Source: Marinospirillum perlucidum (GTDB taxonomy: Bacteria > Pseudomonadota > Gammaproteobacteria > Pseudomonadales > Halomonadaceae). Taken from it: 64,000 nt of DNA. The notes under the pieces are model-generated. The model did no database searches. It was not told the DNA's origin and worked only from the letters and a program-made list of their open reading frames with translations. This document shows, piece after piece, positions 27,838 to 37,465 of this stretch. Within the stretch, counting starts at the first letter, position 1. Each line of letters starts with the position of its first letter. A program made the translations under genes and the position numbers. The stretch lies in assembly GCF_003336805.1 (NCBI RefSeq), contig NZ_QFWJ01000008.1, positions 1 through 64,000 on the forward strand, written 5' to 3'.

Positions 27838-28653
27838 ATGTTACTGGTTGATTCCCATTGCCACCTGGACATGCTGGATCTGGAAAAAACTTCAGCGGGT
27901 GCTGAGGCGGGCCTTCAGGGAGTACTGGATACAGCCCGGCAGCGGGGCGTGGGGCATTTTTTGTGCATCAGTGTTAACCCCGGACGCCTGGATGAACTGC
28001 GCCAACTGGTCGAGCCCCATGCTGATGTCAGCTTGAGTGTCGGCTTGCATCCCCTGCATCAAGTGGATACGCCGGTCGATCTTGAGCAGTTGATTGAGCT
28101 GGCCCAAGCCGACGATATCGTTGCCCTGGGGGAAACGGGTCTGGACTACCACTATGATCCCGATCAGCGCCAACAGCAGCTGGATTATTTTCAGATGCAC
28201 CTGGACGCAGCCCTGGTCGTAGACAAGCCGGTGATCGTTCATACGCGTGAAGCCCGGGAAGATACCCTGGCATTGCTCAAACCCTTTGCCGAAAAAGGTG
28301 GTCGCGGCGTCATCCACTGTTTTACCGAAGACCTGGATTTTGCCCGCCAGATGGTTGGTCTGGATTTCTATATTTCCCTGTCCGGCATTGTCACTTTTAA
28401 TTCCGCGAAGAAACTGAGGACGGTGGCCGAGGTGCTGCCGCTGGATCGCCTGCTCGTGGAAACCGATTCTCCCTATTTGGCCCCCGTACCCCATAGGGGC
28501 AAGCAGAATGAACCCGGTTATGTTCGCGATGTGGCCGAGTTTCTGGCGCAATTGCGAGGGCTGGAAACCGATTTCCTGGCCCAGCAGACGACCGAGAACT
28601 TTTTTCATCTCTTCCCTCTGGCCAGGAAAAACGCCCCTGCACTTGCCTCTTGA
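27838..28653 (+). CDS. TatD family metal-dependent hydrolase (YcfH-like)
   Basis: A 271-residue TIM-barrel hydrolase; relatives are 3'-5' exonucleases or D-aminoacyl-tRNA deacylase-like enzymes. Metal-binding motifs are visible: DSHCHLD at the start, SVGLHPLH, ALGETGLDYHY, VIVHTREA, GVIHCFTED and LLVETDSPYLAP. All expected His, Glu and Asp ligands are present. The position between pilZ and the TetR gene is the same as in Pseudomonas. Its exact substrate is uncertain. Confidence 0.92.
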   Translation: MLLVDSHCHLDMLDLEKTSAGAEAGLQGVLDTARQRGVGHFLCISVNPGRLDELRQLVEPHADVSLSVGLHPLHQVDTPVDLEQLIELAQADDIVALGETGLDYHYDPDQRQQQLDYFQMHLDAALVVDKPVIVHTREAREDTLALLKPFAEKGGRGVIHCFTEDLDFARQMVGLDFYISLSGIVTFNSAKKLRTVAEVLPLDRLLVETDSPYLAPVPHRGKQNEPGYVRDVAEFLAQLRGLETDFLAQQTTENFFHLFPLARKNAPALAS

Positions 28654-28716
28654 GGCAAAGAGGATTACCTTGTTGACTGAAAAGCCGAATTGGGTCACAA
28701 GTTTGAGGAGCAAGCC

Positions 28717-29394
28717 ATGGCTGAATCACCGGTAGAAAAACAGGCACGCCGAGTCAGGGAGTTTCGCCAGCGCGAATCCCGCATACTGGATGCCGCCCTG
28801 GAGTTGTTCCTCGAACAGGGTGAAGACAAGGTGACCGTGGAAATGATTGCCGAGAAGGTCAATATCGGCAAGGGCACCATCTACAAGCATTTTAGTACCA
28901 AGGCGGAAATCTATCTGCGCCTGATGCTGGACTATGAAAAAGAGATGGCCAATCTTTTCCAGCTTCCCCAGATAGCCGAAGACAAGGAAGCCCTGTCCAA
29001 GGCCTATTTTGAATTTCGCATGCAGGAGCCTGCCAAGTATCTGCTTTTTAACCGCCTGGAAGAAAAACTGGTCAAGGCCAATGTCATTCCCGAGATGATC
29101 GAAGAACTGCACCAGTTCCGGGCGCGCAATCTGGAAAGCCTGTCCGACCTGATCAGTGGGCGCGTGGAAGAAGGTCATCTGGAAGATGTGCCCGCCTATT
29201 TTCATTACTGTGCTTCCTGGGCCTTTGTGCATGGGGCAGCGGTGCTTTATCAATCCGAATTCTTCCAGGATGTTATCCAGGACAAGGATGAATTCTTCCG
29301 TTTTATGATGGATATCGGTGTGCGCCTGGGTAACCGTGGTCAACGCGGTAAAAAACATCTGGAAGCCGGTAAACCCACCAAGAATGATGCCTGA
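28717..29394 (+). CDS. TetR family transcriptional regulator
   Basis: A 225-residue DNA-binding protein. The HTH lies at about 18-65 (RESRILDAALELFLEQG, VEMIAEKVNIGKGTIYKHF), followed by an all-helical ligand domain. The ATG at 28717 is chosen because GAGGAG is six bases upstream; an in-frame TTG at 28690 has no such signal. It sits between tatD and a DUF1285 gene, as in P. aeruginosa (PA2957 position as I recall), so it is probably a conserved member of this locus. Its target and ligand are unknown; a link to lipid metabolism is only suggested by context. Confidence 0.92.
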   Translation: MAESPVEKQARRVREFRQRESRILDAALELFLEQGEDKVTVEMIAEKVNIGKGTIYKHFSTKAEIYLRLMLDYEKEMANLFQLPQIAEDKEALSKAYFEFRMQEPAKYLLFNRLEEKLVKANVIPEMIEELHQFRARNLESLSDLISGRVEEGHLEDVPAYFHYCASWAFVHGAAVLYQSEFFQDVIQDKDEFFRFMMDIGVRLGNRGQRGKKHLEAGKPTKNDA

Positions 29395-29396
29395 TT

Positions 29397-29963
29397 ATGA
29401 GTTTTGCGTCTTTTTCCGGTCTGGTGACCCGGATCGAAAAAAATGCCGAGGAAACCGGTGAACTACCTGTCGAGGACTGGCATCCCACCCAGGTTGTCGA
29501 TGTGGATCTCAGCATCGATAGCCAGGGGCAGTGGTACCATGAAGGCCAGCCCTTTACCCGCAAGTCTCTGGTACGCCTCTTTTCCCGGCTGCTTCGCAAG
29601 GAAGCTGATGGTCACTATTACCTGATTACTCCGGCTGAAAAGGCCCGGATCAGGGTTGCCGAGGTTCCCTTCCTGGTGGTTCTGGCCGAAGCCGATGGCG
29701 AAGGTGAGAGCCAACGTCTGCGTCTGCAAACCAACGTCAGTGATGATTTCTGGCTGGATGGGGACCATCCTCTGCGGGTAGAAATGTCCGCTGACGGGGA
29801 ACCCCGCCCCTTTGTTCGTGTGCGCGCCAATCTTGAAGCCAGAATCCTGCCCCAGGTTTATTATCAAATGGTCGACTGGGCCGAGGCTCGTGAAGAGGGC
29901 GAGCATACCTGTGTCTACCTGACCAGCTGTGGCCGAGAATTCCTCCTGGGTTGTTTCTCTTGA
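29397..29963 (+). CDS. DUF1285 family protein
   Basis: A 188-residue soluble protein. DVDLSIDSQGQWYHEGQPFTR, LVRLFSRLLRKEADGHYYLI and the VEVPFLVV-like segment are characteristic of DUF1285, a conserved proteobacterial family of unknown function. It starts two bases after the TetR gene and its stop overlaps the putative helicase start. The TetR-DUF1285 pairing recurs in pseudomonads. Confidence 0.88.
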   Translation: MSFASFSGLVTRIEKNAEETGELPVEDWHPTQVVDVDLSIDSQGQWYHEGQPFTRKSLVRLFSRLLRKEADGHYYLITPAEKARIRVAEVPFLVVLAEADGEGESQRLRLQTNVSDDFWLDGDHPLRVEMSADGEPRPFVRVRANLEARILPQVYYQMVDWAEAREEGEHTCVYLTSCGREFLLGCFS

Positions 29964-32230
29964 GTCTGAAGCCCTTAACACCAGAGCAGCAAGCGGTTGT
30001 CACCCATACTCGGGGGCATGCTCGTGTTCGTGCTGTGGCTGGTTCAGGCAAGACCACGACTCTGGTGGAAAGAGTCCTCTACCTGCTGCAGCAGGGGGTG
30101 GCCGCACGACGTTTGCTGGTGGTCATGTATAACCGTGCCGCCCGCGAGGATTTTTCCAGCAAGCTGCAGCAACAAGCGCTGGCCAGGGGTCTGCAAGGGC
30201 CGCTTCCCGACGTTCGGACCTTCCATTCTCTGGGGCATCGTCTTACGGCTACCCTGGTTCGCTGGGGTTACCTGAAGCCCAGACGCTTGCAGCAGGAAGA
30301 GTGGATGCAGGACAGTTTCAGTCGCCAGGCGTTGAAAACCCTGGCAGAACGTCAGGGCGAAGCTGTTCAGCCCTGGCTGGAAGAAGATGCACTGGATGCT
30401 TTCAAAAGTTTTTGCACCCGCGTTAAAAGTGGTTTGAAACCAGCCGCTGAAGTAGCTGAAGACCTGGAGCTGCCACGTAACCAAAAGCACCTGGTGGCCG
30501 CTTTTGATGAGCTGGAAACCCTACTGGAACAACAGCAGGCGATGTTTTTTGATGACCTGCTTTGGCGTCCCCTCCAGGTGATCAGCCAACATCCGGAGCT
30601 GAAGCAGCGGCTGCAGGGTTTTCTCGATTATCTGGTGGTGGATGAATACCAGGATATCAATGCAGTCCAGCAGGCCCTTCTGGTGACTCTTGCCGGAGAA
30701 GCCCAGGTTATGGTGGTGGGGGATGTCGACCAGTGTATTTATGAATGGCGTGGCGCCCGGCCTGATTACATGCTGCACCGTTTTCAGCAGGATTTTAACA
30801 GTGTGGTGGATTACCCGCTTTCCTGCAGTTTCCGCTTTGGTCACTGGCTGGCGCTGGTAGCCAACCAGGTGATTCAACATAATCGCGAGCGTCCTCCTCA
30901 GTTGACCCTGGCCAGGGATTTGCAAGCCACTTCGATTCAACAGGGACAGGGAGCCGCCTGGCTACTGGATCGGTTACAGCAATGGCAGGTCGCCCATCCC
31001 GGTAAAACCGCTGCCGTCCTGGTACGTAGCTGGTCACAGAGCCTGGCCGTGCAACTGGAATTACTCAAGGCCCATCAGCCTTTTCAATTGGCACGTCAGG
31101 AGCATTTTATTTTTAATCGGCCCCAGATTCAGGGGCTGCTGGCCTATGTACGCCTGGCCCTGAACTCAGCCCCAGGCCGGCGCATCAACTACCAGCATCC
31201 TGCAGCACGTCAGGATTTCTATCAGTTGCTGAGTTTTCCTACCCTCTATCTCACAGAAGTTGAGCGTCAGGCGCTGGTAGAAGCCAGAGCCCAGAACAGT
31301 GCCCGCCTGGAGGCGGTACTGGAGGCGCTGCCACCGGGTAAGCGCAAACGCTTGCAGCGGCGTTTACAGTTGTTGCAATCCTTGGCACGGCGGGCTGAGC
31401 AGATGGCACCCAGGGCTTTTCTGGATCAGGTACTGAGAGAAACAGACGCCCTGGAGCAGATCAAAAAGACCGCTGCCAGCAAAGAAGCAGCCGACGAAAG
31501 CCTGCGTTTGCTGGCTGGTTTGCAGCGCTATGCCCAGCAAAGCCCCAAAAAGCTGGCTGACTGGTTGCAGGAGCTGGAAGCAGCTCAGCAGGAAGGTTCG
31601 GCTCATCTGGCTGCCAGCAAGGACAAGAAGCAGGTGAGCATCCAGACCGTGCATGCAGCCAAGGGTCTGGAGTGGGACTGGGTGGGTGTCTATGGGCTGA
31701 ACGAGGGGGATTTTCCCTATAACTCCGGCTTTAGCCGTTTGACGCCTGCGGAGGAAGAAGCGGAACGCCGTCTTTTCTATGTTGCCATTACCCGGAGTCG
31801 TGAGGCGCTGGTTCTGGCAGAGGGAGATGCCGGGGGGCAGGTCAGCCGCTTCCTTCAGGAAGCAGCGCTCAAGGATGCTCACTGGTTGATTAAAGCCTTG
31901 CGGGATGAAGAAACAGCTGCTGTAGGCCAGGAAACTTCAGTGGCCTACCCTGAGCTGATCAGGCATTACTGGCAGCAAGTCAGTGACCGACCGGTGCCAC
32001 CTTTGACTCAAGCCAGTAAAGAGCCACCGCAGGCTGCTTCTCCCCGCTTGCAGGAGACATCGGGTCTGCAGCCAGGTGACAGGGTCAGCCATCAAACCTT
32101 TGGTGAGGGGGAGTTGCTGAGAGCAGAAGGCGATTATCCCAGTCGTTTGCTCGACATACGTTTTGATCAGGCCGGGCTCAAGCGCCTGAAGGAAGAAAGG
32201 GCGCCGCTCAGCCGCCTTCAAGGCGCCTGA
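29960..32230 (+). CDS. UvrD/Rep-type superfamily 1A DNA helicase
   Basis: A 756-residue ATP-dependent helicase. Motifs in order: Q-motif region LTPEQQAVV, Walker A AVAGSGKTTTL, motif Ia, Walker B VVDEYQDIN, GDVDQCIYEWRGA, QTVHAAKGLEWDWV and RLFYVAITRSREAL. The last 60 residues (PGDRVSHQTFGEGELL) form the Tudor-like tail seen in PcrA and UvrD. The insertions are shorter than in UvrD or Rep, so it is probably a distinct paralogue. The start is a TTG overlapping the DUF1285 stop (TTGA); another TTG three codons earlier is possible and neither has a good Shine-Dalgarno. It overlaps the convergent methyltransferase gene by 23 bases. Confidence 0.9.
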   Translation: MSLKPLTPEQQAVVTHTRGHARVRAVAGSGKTTTLVERVLYLLQQGVAARRLLVVMYNRAAREDFSSKLQQQALARGLQGPLPDVRTFHSLGHRLTATLVRWGYLKPRRLQQEEWMQDSFSRQALKTLAERQGEAVQPWLEEDALDAFKSFCTRVKSGLKPAAEVAEDLELPRNQKHLVAAFDELETLLEQQQAMFFDDLLWRPLQVISQHPELKQRLQGFLDYLVVDEYQDINAVQQALLVTLAGEAQVMVVGDVDQCIYEWRGARPDYMLHRFQQDFNSVVDYPLSCSFRFGHWLALVANQVIQHNRERPPQLTLARDLQATSIQQGQGAAWLLDRLQQWQVAHPGKTAAVLVRSWSQSLAVQLELLKAHQPFQLARQEHFIFNRPQIQGLLAYVRLALNSAPGRRINYQHPAARQDFYQLLSFPTLYLTEVERQALVEARAQNSARLEAVLEALPPGKRKRLQRRLQLLQSLARRAEQMAPRAFLDQVLRETDALEQIKKTAASKEAADESLRLLAGLQRYAQQSPKKLADWLQELEAAQQEGSAHLAASKDKKQVSIQTVHAAKGLEWDWVGVYGLNEGDFPYNSGFSRLTPAEEEAERRLFYVAITRSREALVLAEGDAGGQVSRFLQEAALKDAHWLIKALRDEETAAVGQETSVAYPELIRHYWQQVSDRPVPPLTQASKEPPQAASPRLQETSGLQPGDRVSHQTFGEGELLRAEGDYPSRLLDIRFDQAGLKRLKEERAPLSRLQGA

Positions 32231-32966
32231 GATTATCGCAGATCAGGGCCGTTGCTACCCCGACATTCAGTGATTCTGCCTGGCCATAGCCGGGCAGGGT
32301 GACCCGTTGCGTGATCTTGTCTTCCAGTTCGGGGGCGATGCCCTGGGCTTCACTGCCCATAACCACTATCCCCCCTTGGCCCGGTTTTTCCAGTTTCAGG
32401 TCATGTATGTTTTCCCCTTCCAGATAAGCACCTAGCACTGCTGTGCCTTCAGGAAGGGTCTGCATGAATTCATCCAGTGGCTGGTAGCTGACCTTGACCC
32501 TCAGGAAAGAGCCCTTGCTGGCGGTGATCACCTTGGGATTGAAGACCTCGGCCGTCCCGGGGGAGCATACCAGTTGCTGAATGCCATACCAGTCGGCAAT
32601 GCGCAGAATCGTTCCCAGATTGCCGGGGTCATTGATCCGATCCAGCGCCAGGATCCAGTTGCCCGCTTGCCAGGAAACTGGCTGAGGCTCAGGCTGAATA
32701 GCCACGGCCAGGGCTGACTGGTTGCTGACCAGGGTCCCCAGCTGGGTGAGTTCTTGAGCCGAAGCCGGAACCACCTTTAAGTCGTCCAGATCAGCAGAAA
32801 AGCGCTGGATAAAATCGGGGGTGGCAAACACTTGATGGAGGGGCCAGCCCGATGCCAGGAGTTCCAGCACGGTTTTTTCACCTTCGACCAGGAACAACCC
32901 CTGTTCACGGCGGTATTTCTTTTTGTGCAGCGAGCGCAGCAGCTTGGCCTGGTTTTTACTGATCAT
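32208..32966 (-). CDS. SpoU/TrmH-type RNA 2'-O-methyltransferase
   Basis: A 252-residue knotted methyltransferase that uses SAM to methylate a ribose in rRNA or tRNA. An N-terminal substrate-binding domain (KNQAKLLRSLHKKKYRREQG, LVEGEKTV) precedes the three SpoU motifs: LDRINDPGNLGTILRIA, GGIVVMGSEAQGIAPEL and LPGYGQAESLNVGVATALI. It resembles RlmB/TsnR-like enzymes; the target nucleotide cannot be told. Start 32966 gives the typical MISKNQAKLL opening; an earlier in-frame start at 33002 adds 12 unrelated residues. Confidence 0.92.
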   Translation of the reverse strand: MISKNQAKLLRSLHKKKYRREQGLFLVEGEKTVLELLASGWPLHQVFATPDFIQRFSADLDDLKVVPASAQELTQLGTLVSNQSALAVAIQPEPQPVSWQAGNWILALDRINDPGNLGTILRIADWYGIQQLVCSPGTAEVFNPKVITASKGSFLRVKVSYQPLDEFMQTLPEGTAVLGAYLEGENIHDLKLEKPGQGGIVVMGSEAQGIAPELEDKITQRVTLPGYGQAESLNVGVATALICDNLRRLEGG

Positions 32967-33080
32967 CTGAGTCTCTTGATTGGCGGTGGTTGCGAAGCGC
33001 AAGCTTTATCGGCTGGCTTCCTCTATACTGCGGGAATTTTTACCATCTAGGCAGCCTCTAGCTGCACAAGGAGCCGGATT

Positions 33081-34262
33081 ATGACACAAGTGGGTACGCC
33101 CTTCAGCCCAACAGCCACACGAGTACTCCTGCTGGGTAGTGGCGAGTTGGGTCGGGAAGTGGTCATCGAACTCAAGCGTCTGGGGTGTGAAGTGATTGCT
33201 GCCGATCGCTATGCGCATGCCCCTGCCATGCAGGTGGCTGATCGCAGTCGGGTCGTGGACATGCTGGATGCTCAGGCGCTGCGTCAAGTGGTCGAAGAGG
33301 AAAAACCGGCCTTGATCGTTCCGGAAATCGAGGCCCTGGCCACCGATGAGCTGGAGCGTCTTGAAGCGGAGGGTTTTCAGGTAGTTCCTACAGCCAGAGC
33401 CGCGCGTCTGACCATGAACCGGGAAGGCATTCGTCGCCTGGTGGCTGAAGAACTCCAGTTACCGACCTCGCCTTACTATTTTGCGGCAACCCGTGAAGAC
33501 TACCTGCAGGCCGTCGAGTCGATCGGTCTGCCTTGTGTGGTCAAACCCATCATGTCCTCCTCAGGTAAAGGTCAGAGTCTGGTAAAAACAGAGGCTGATA
33601 TCGAGGCGGCCTGGACCTATGCCCAGGAAGGTGGACGAGCCGGGAAAGGCAAGGTGATTATCGAGGGCTTTGTCGATTTTGATTATGAAATCACCCTGCT
33701 GACGGTACGTTCCATCAGTGGCACCCGTTTTTGCGCTCCCATTGGTCATCGCCAGGAAAAGGGCGATTATCGTGAATCCTGGCAGCCGCAAGCCATGTCG
33801 GCTGGCGCTTTGGAAAAAGCCAAAGAAATTGCCGAGCAGGTGACCTCTGCCCTGGGTGGCCAGGGGATTTTCGGTGTGGAGCTTTTTGTCAAAGGTGATC
33901 AGGTCTGGTTTAGTGAAGTCTCCCCGCGTCCTCACGATACCGGTATGGTGACCCTTATCTCCCAGAACCTTTCCGAATTTGCCCTGCATGCCCGCGCTAT
34001 TCTGGGTTTGCCGGTGCCTCAGATTCGTCAGTTGGGGGCCGCCGCCTCGGCTGTACTCTTGGTGGAAGGTGAATCCAAGAGCATGATCTATTCCGGTCTG
34101 GAGGCCGCCTTGCAGGAAGAAGATACTGACCTGCGCTTGTTTGCCAAACCGGAGGTCAAAGGCAGTCGTCGTCTCGGCGTAGCCTTGGCACTGGATGAAG
34201 ATCCACAAGCAGCCCGTGACAAGGCGTTAAGGGTGATCGACAAAATTCAGGTGACTTTATAA
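33081..34262 (+). CDS. purT: Formate-dependent phosphoribosylglycinamide formyltransferase
   Basis: ATP-grasp enzyme that uses formate and ATP instead of formyl-tetrahydrofolate in the third step of purine synthesis. The 393-residue protein has [36 protein letters not shown], the [19 protein letters not shown]-binding segment and [19 protein letters not shown]. Length and motifs match PurT. It is flanked by another nucleotide gene, ppnP. An 8-bp hairpin (34272-34293) follows the stop. Confidence 0.97.
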   Translation: MTQVGTPFSPTATRVLLLGSGELGREVVIELKRLGCEVIAADRYAHAPAMQVADRSRVVDMLDAQALRQVVEEEKPALIVPEIEALATDELERLEAEGFQVVPTARAARLTMNREGIRRLVAEELQLPTSPYYFAATREDYLQAVESIGLPCVVKPIMSSSGKGQSLVKTEADIEAAWTYAQEGGRAGKGKVIIEGFVDFDYEITLLTVRSISGTRFCAPIGHRQEKGDYRESWQPQAMSAGALEKAKEIAEQVTSALGGQGIFGVELFVKGDQVWFSEVSPRPHDTGMVTLISQNLSEFALHARAILGLPVPQIRQLGAAASAVLLVEGESKSMIYSGLEAALQEEDTDLRLFAKPEVKGSRRLGVALALDEDPQAARDKALRVIDKIQVTL

Positions 34263-34271
34263 CAAACTGCT

Positions 34272-34293
34272 TGCCAAGCTCTCGGGCTTGGCA
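34272..34293 (+). terminator. Hairpin after purT
   Basis: TGCCAAGC pairs with GCTTGGCA across a 6-base loop, 9 bases after the purT stop. The downstream sequence is not a clean T-run, so termination is moderate at best. Confidence 0.5.
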
Positions 34294-34384
34294 TTCAATA
34301 AAAGCACTAGTGACTGCTGTTGGTGGCTGGGTTGAAACTGGGCGCTGCAGCAGTAGCTTCTTATCCTTTTGTGGAGTGGTGTGT

Positions 34385-34669
34385 ATGTTGCAGGTTAATG
34401 AGTATTTTGAAGGCCAGGTCAAATCCATTGCGCTGAATAACAGTGATGGTCCTTTGACTATGGGTGTGATGTCGGTGGGGGAGTATGAATTCTCCACCTC
34501 CAAGGATGAGGAGATGACCGTTGTGTCGGGTGCTTTGCAGGTTTTGTTGCCCGGCGATCCTGCTCTGCGTACTTTCCATAAAGGCCAAAGCTTCAATGTG
34601 CCTGCTGGCAGTGTATTCCAGGTCAAGGTTGAAGAGGAAAGCGCCTACCTGTGTCGTTATTCTGATTGA
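34385..34669 (+). CDS. ppnP: Pyrimidine/purine nucleoside phosphorylase (YaiE)
   Basis: A 94-residue cupin that phosphorolyses several nucleosides. MLQVNEYFEGQVKSIALNN, TMGVMSVGEYEFSTS, MTVVSGALQVLLPG and FNVPAGSVFQVKV follow the PpnP/YaiE (DUF1255) pattern throughout, and the length is the family norm. The ATG at 34385 is used because the sequence before it shows no similarity to the family. A strong two-way terminator lies between it and etfD. Confidence 0.93.
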   Translation: MLQVNEYFEGQVKSIALNNSDGPLTMGVMSVGEYEFSTSKDEEMTVVSGALQVLLPGDPALRTFHKGQSFNVPAGSVFQVKVEEESAYLCRYSD

Positions 34670-34706
34670 GGTTTGCAGAAGGGCGCATACCTTCTGGAAT
34701 CCATAA

Positions 34707-34734
34707 AAAAGGGGCAGCCATGGCTGCCCCTTTT
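34707..34734. terminator. Bidirectional terminator between ppnP and etfD
   Basis: A perfect palindrome: AAAAGGGGCAGCC with GGCTGCCCCTTTT, giving A/T-tracts on both sides. It serves convergent ppnP and the ETF-quinone oxidoreductase gene. Confidence 0.9.
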
Positions 34735-34751
34735 GCTTTTGCTAACCCCGA

Positions 34752-36404
34752 TTACATGTTGGGGTAGGTTGGACCACCGCCGCCTTCAGGCGTTACCCAG
34801 GTAATATTCTGGGCAGGATCCTTGATGTCACAAGTCTTACAGTGAACACAGTTGGAGAAGTTGATCTGGAATTTGGGATTACCCGCATCATCTTCAACCA
34901 CTTCATAGACCCCGGCAGGACAGTAGCGCTGTGCCGGCTCGTCATACTTGGGCAGGTTGTCGCGAATGGGGAGTTCAGGATCCTTCAAACGCAGGTGACA
35001 GGGTTGGTCTTCTTCATGCACCGCGTTGGACAGGAAGACAGAAGACAGCTTGTCAAAGCTGAGCTTGCCATCCGGCTTGGGATAGTCAATCTTCTCGCAT
35101 TCGCTGGCTGGCTTCAGGGCTTCATGATCCTTCTTGGTGTCATGCAGGGTGATCGGCAGTTTGCCACCAAAGATGTTCTGGTCGATGAAGTTGAAAGCGC
35201 CGCCCAGGAAGGTGCCATACTTGTGCATGGCCGGACCGAAGTTACGCGACTGCTTGAGCTCCTGGTTGGCCCAGCTGCTTTCCCACTTGTCATTGTAGGC
35301 GGTGAGTTCCGCGCCACCTTCATCACCCTTGGCCAGGGCTTCAAAAACGGCTTCAGCGCCCAGCATGCCGGATTTCATGGCGGTGTGAACGCCCTTGATC
35401 TTGGCAAAGTTCAGGGTGCCGGCATCACAGCCGATCAAAAGGCCGCCAGGGAAGGTCATCTTGGGCAGGCAGTTGTAACCACCCTTGGTGATGGCACGCG
35501 CCCCATAGCTGACCCGCTTGCCGCCTTCCAGGTACTGTTTGATCACCGGATGGTGCTTCATGCGCTGGAATTCATCAAAAGGCGACAGGTGAGGGTTGGA
35601 GTAGGAAAGGTCAACGATCAGACCCACTTCCACCTGGTTGTTTTCATCATGATAAAGGAAGAAACCACCGGCAGTATCACCGGACAGAGGCCAGCCAGAG
35701 CCGTGAACCACCAGGCCTTGTTGATGCTTGTCGGGGTCGATATCCCAGAGTTCCTTGATGCCGATACCATAGTGCTGGGGGTCAGCATCAGTATCCAGCT
35801 TGTACTGGCTGATGAGTTCTTTACCCAGGTGGCCGCGACAGCCTTCGGTAAAGAGGGTGTACTTGGCACGCAGCTCCATACCTGGCTCAAAGCTATCCTT
35901 GGGTTCACCATCGGCGCCGATACCCATATCACCGGTGATTACACCCTGGACTTCGCCTTGGTCACCATAGATGATGCTGGCCGCAGGAAAGCCAGGGAAG
36001 ACATTGACTTCCAACTCTTCGGCCTGTTCGCCCAGCCAGCGCACCAGATTGCCCAGGCTGACAATGTAGTTGCCATGGTTGTGCATGGTTTTGGGTACAG
36101 CGAAACCGGGCAGTTTGGTGCCGGAGGTTTCATTTTTAAGAAGGTAGACTTCATCTTTGGTCACCTGGGTGGTAACCGGGGCACCTTTGTCTTTCCAGTC
36201 AGGAATCAATTCATCCAGGGCACGGGTTTCAATGACCGCACCGGATAGAATATGGGCACCCACTTCAGAGCCTTTCTCAACCACACAGACTTCCAGCTCC
36301 TGGCCGGCTTCGTTGGCTTGCTGTTTCAGGCGGATGGCGGCTGCCAGCCCTGAGGGGCCAGCGCCGACGATGAGTACATCAAACTCCATAGATTCGCGTT
36401 CCAC
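34752..36404 (-). CDS. etfD: Electron transfer flavoprotein-ubiquinone oxidoreductase
   Basis: Passes electrons from ETF to ubiquinone in the inner membrane. The 550-residue protein has the FAD motif VLIVGAGPSGLAAAIRLK, GAHILSGAVIETRALDEL, LLIGCDAGTLNFAKIKGVHTAMKSGMLGAE and a C-terminal 4Fe-4S cluster site (CPAGVYEV and NCVHCKTCDIKDP). The GTG at 36404 is chosen: AGGAGA lies six bases upstream and the resulting MERESMEFDVLIVG start matches Pseudomonas homologues as I recall them; the ATG at 36389 has no ribosome-binding site. It is divergent from etfB-etfA. Confidence 0.95.
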   Translation of the reverse strand: MERESMEFDVLIVGAGPSGLAAAIRLKQQANEAGQELEVCVVEKGSEVGAHILSGAVIETRALDELIPDWKDKGAPVTTQVTKDEVYLLKNETSGTKLPGFAVPKTMHNHGNYIVSLGNLVRWLGEQAEELEVNVFPGFPAASIIYGDQGEVQGVITGDMGIGADGEPKDSFEPGMELRAKYTLFTEGCRGHLGKELISQYKLDTDADPQHYGIGIKELWDIDPDKHQQGLVVHGSGWPLSGDTAGGFFLYHDENNQVEVGLIVDLSYSNPHLSPFDEFQRMKHHPVIKQYLEGGKRVSYGARAITKGGYNCLPKMTFPGGLLIGCDAGTLNFAKIKGVHTAMKSGMLGAEAVFEALAKGDEGGAELTAYNDKWESSWANQELKQSRNFGPAMHKYGTFLGGAFNFIDQNIFGGKLPITLHDTKKDHEALKPASECEKIDYPKPDGKLSFDKLSSVFLSNAVHEEDQPCHLRLKDPELPIRDNLPKYDEPAQRYCPAGVYEVVEDDAGNPKFQINFSNCVHCKTCDIKDPAQNITWVTPEGGGGPTYPNM

Positions 36405-36715
36405 GGCAACTCTCCTCAAAGTGGGTTGTTTTCATTATCAAAACTGCTAAAGTGTATTTAAAACGGTCGTTTGCTTCTGGTCAATACCTGGCTTCAGTGA
36501 AGTGCTTTCAGCGACTGGAGTCAAGCCTTGTCACCGTTTTTTAAGCTTAGGGCATTATAAGCTTTAAAATGTGACCCGTCAGTTTAAGTCAAAGTTTGAC
36601 TGAAAGCCGACTTAGAGTCATCATTCATGCAGCAAGCGTTATACGCCCTGTTTTTATGTCGCAGGTTGCACTCAAAGCTGCCTGCTGTTTCAACCACTGA
36701 GAAAACGGAGAATCT
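36405..36715. promoter_or_regulatory. Divergent etfD / etfB control region
   Basis: 311 bases without a gene. Three palindromic sequences stand out. AAAACGGTCGTTTG (36460-36473) resembles the PsrA operator of pseudomonads, described as G/CAAAC-N2-4-GTTTG/C. AGTCAAAGTTTGACT (36587-36601) is a perfect odd palindrome. AAGCTTA and TAAGCTT (36543-36564) form a third. PsrA is a TetR-type fatty-acid sensor that controls lipid-oxidation genes in Pseudomonas, so control of both etf units from here is plausible. Confidence 0.5.
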
Positions 36716-37465
36716 ATGAAGGTTCTTGTCCCTGTTAAGCGCGTTGTCGACTACAACGTCAAGGTTCGTGTCAAAGCGGATCAGTCAGATGTTGATCTGG
36801 CTAATGTCAAAATGTCCATGAACCCTTTCTGTGAAATCGCGGTTGAAGAAGCGGTACGCTTGAAGGAAAAGGGTGTGGCCTCTGAAATAGTAGCAGTCAC
36901 CATTGGCCCCAAAACAGCCCAGGAGCAGCTGCGTACTGCCATGGCGCTGGGTGCTGACCGCAGTATCCTGATCGAAACCGATGAGAAGGTGGATTCCCTG
37001 ACTGCGGCCAAGTTGCTGGCCAAGGTGGTTGAGGAAGAAGAACCCCAAGTCGTCATGATGGGTAAACAGTCCATCGATACCGACAACAACCAGACACCTC
37101 AGATGCTGGCTGCTCTGGCAGGCTTTGCTCAGGCAACCTTTGCTTCTGAAGTAACCATCGACGGCGACAAGGCCCAGGTTAAGCGTGAAATTGATGGCGG
37201 TCTGCAAACCATCGAGGTCAAACTGCCTGCAGTGATCAGTGCCGACCTGCGCCTGAACGAACCTCGTTATGCCAAGCTGCCCAATATCATGAAGGCCAAG
37301 AAAAAGCCGCTGGACAGCAAAACACCTGCCGATTATGGCGTGGAAGTGGCTTCCAAGCTGAAAACCCTGAAGGTAGAGCCGCCTGCAGAGCGTTCTGCCG
37401 GTATCAAGGTGGGCAGCGTGGATGAGCTGGTCGACAAACTGAAAAATGAAGCGAAGGTGGTCTAA
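36716..37465 (+). CDS. etfB: Electron transfer flavoprotein beta subunit
   Basis: AMP-binding subunit of the heterodimer that accepts electrons from acyl-CoA and other dehydrogenases. The 249-residue protein starts [19 protein letters not shown], as in most EtfB, and has [18 protein letters not shown] and [27 protein letters not shown] precedes the ATG. Its stop overlaps the etfA start by one base (TAATG). Confidence 0.97.
   Translation: MKVLVPVKRVVDYNVKVRVKADQSDVDLANVKMSMNPFCEIAVEEAVRLKEKGVASEIVAVTIGPKTAQEQLRTAMALGADRSILIETDEKVDSLTAAKLLAKVVEEEEPQVVMMGKQSIDTDNNQTPQMLAALAGFAQATFASEVTIDGDKAQVKREIDGGLQTIEVKLPAVISADLRLNEPRYAKLPNIMKAKKKPLDSKTPADYGVEVASKLKTLKVEPPAERSAGIKVGSVDELVDKLKNEAKVV

Noticed and set aside
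34842-36248. A long open frame (468 codons) on the plus strand opposite etfD
   Set aside because: It lies wholly within a certain gene, shows no recognisable motif and reflects the skewed third-base composition of the etfD codons.
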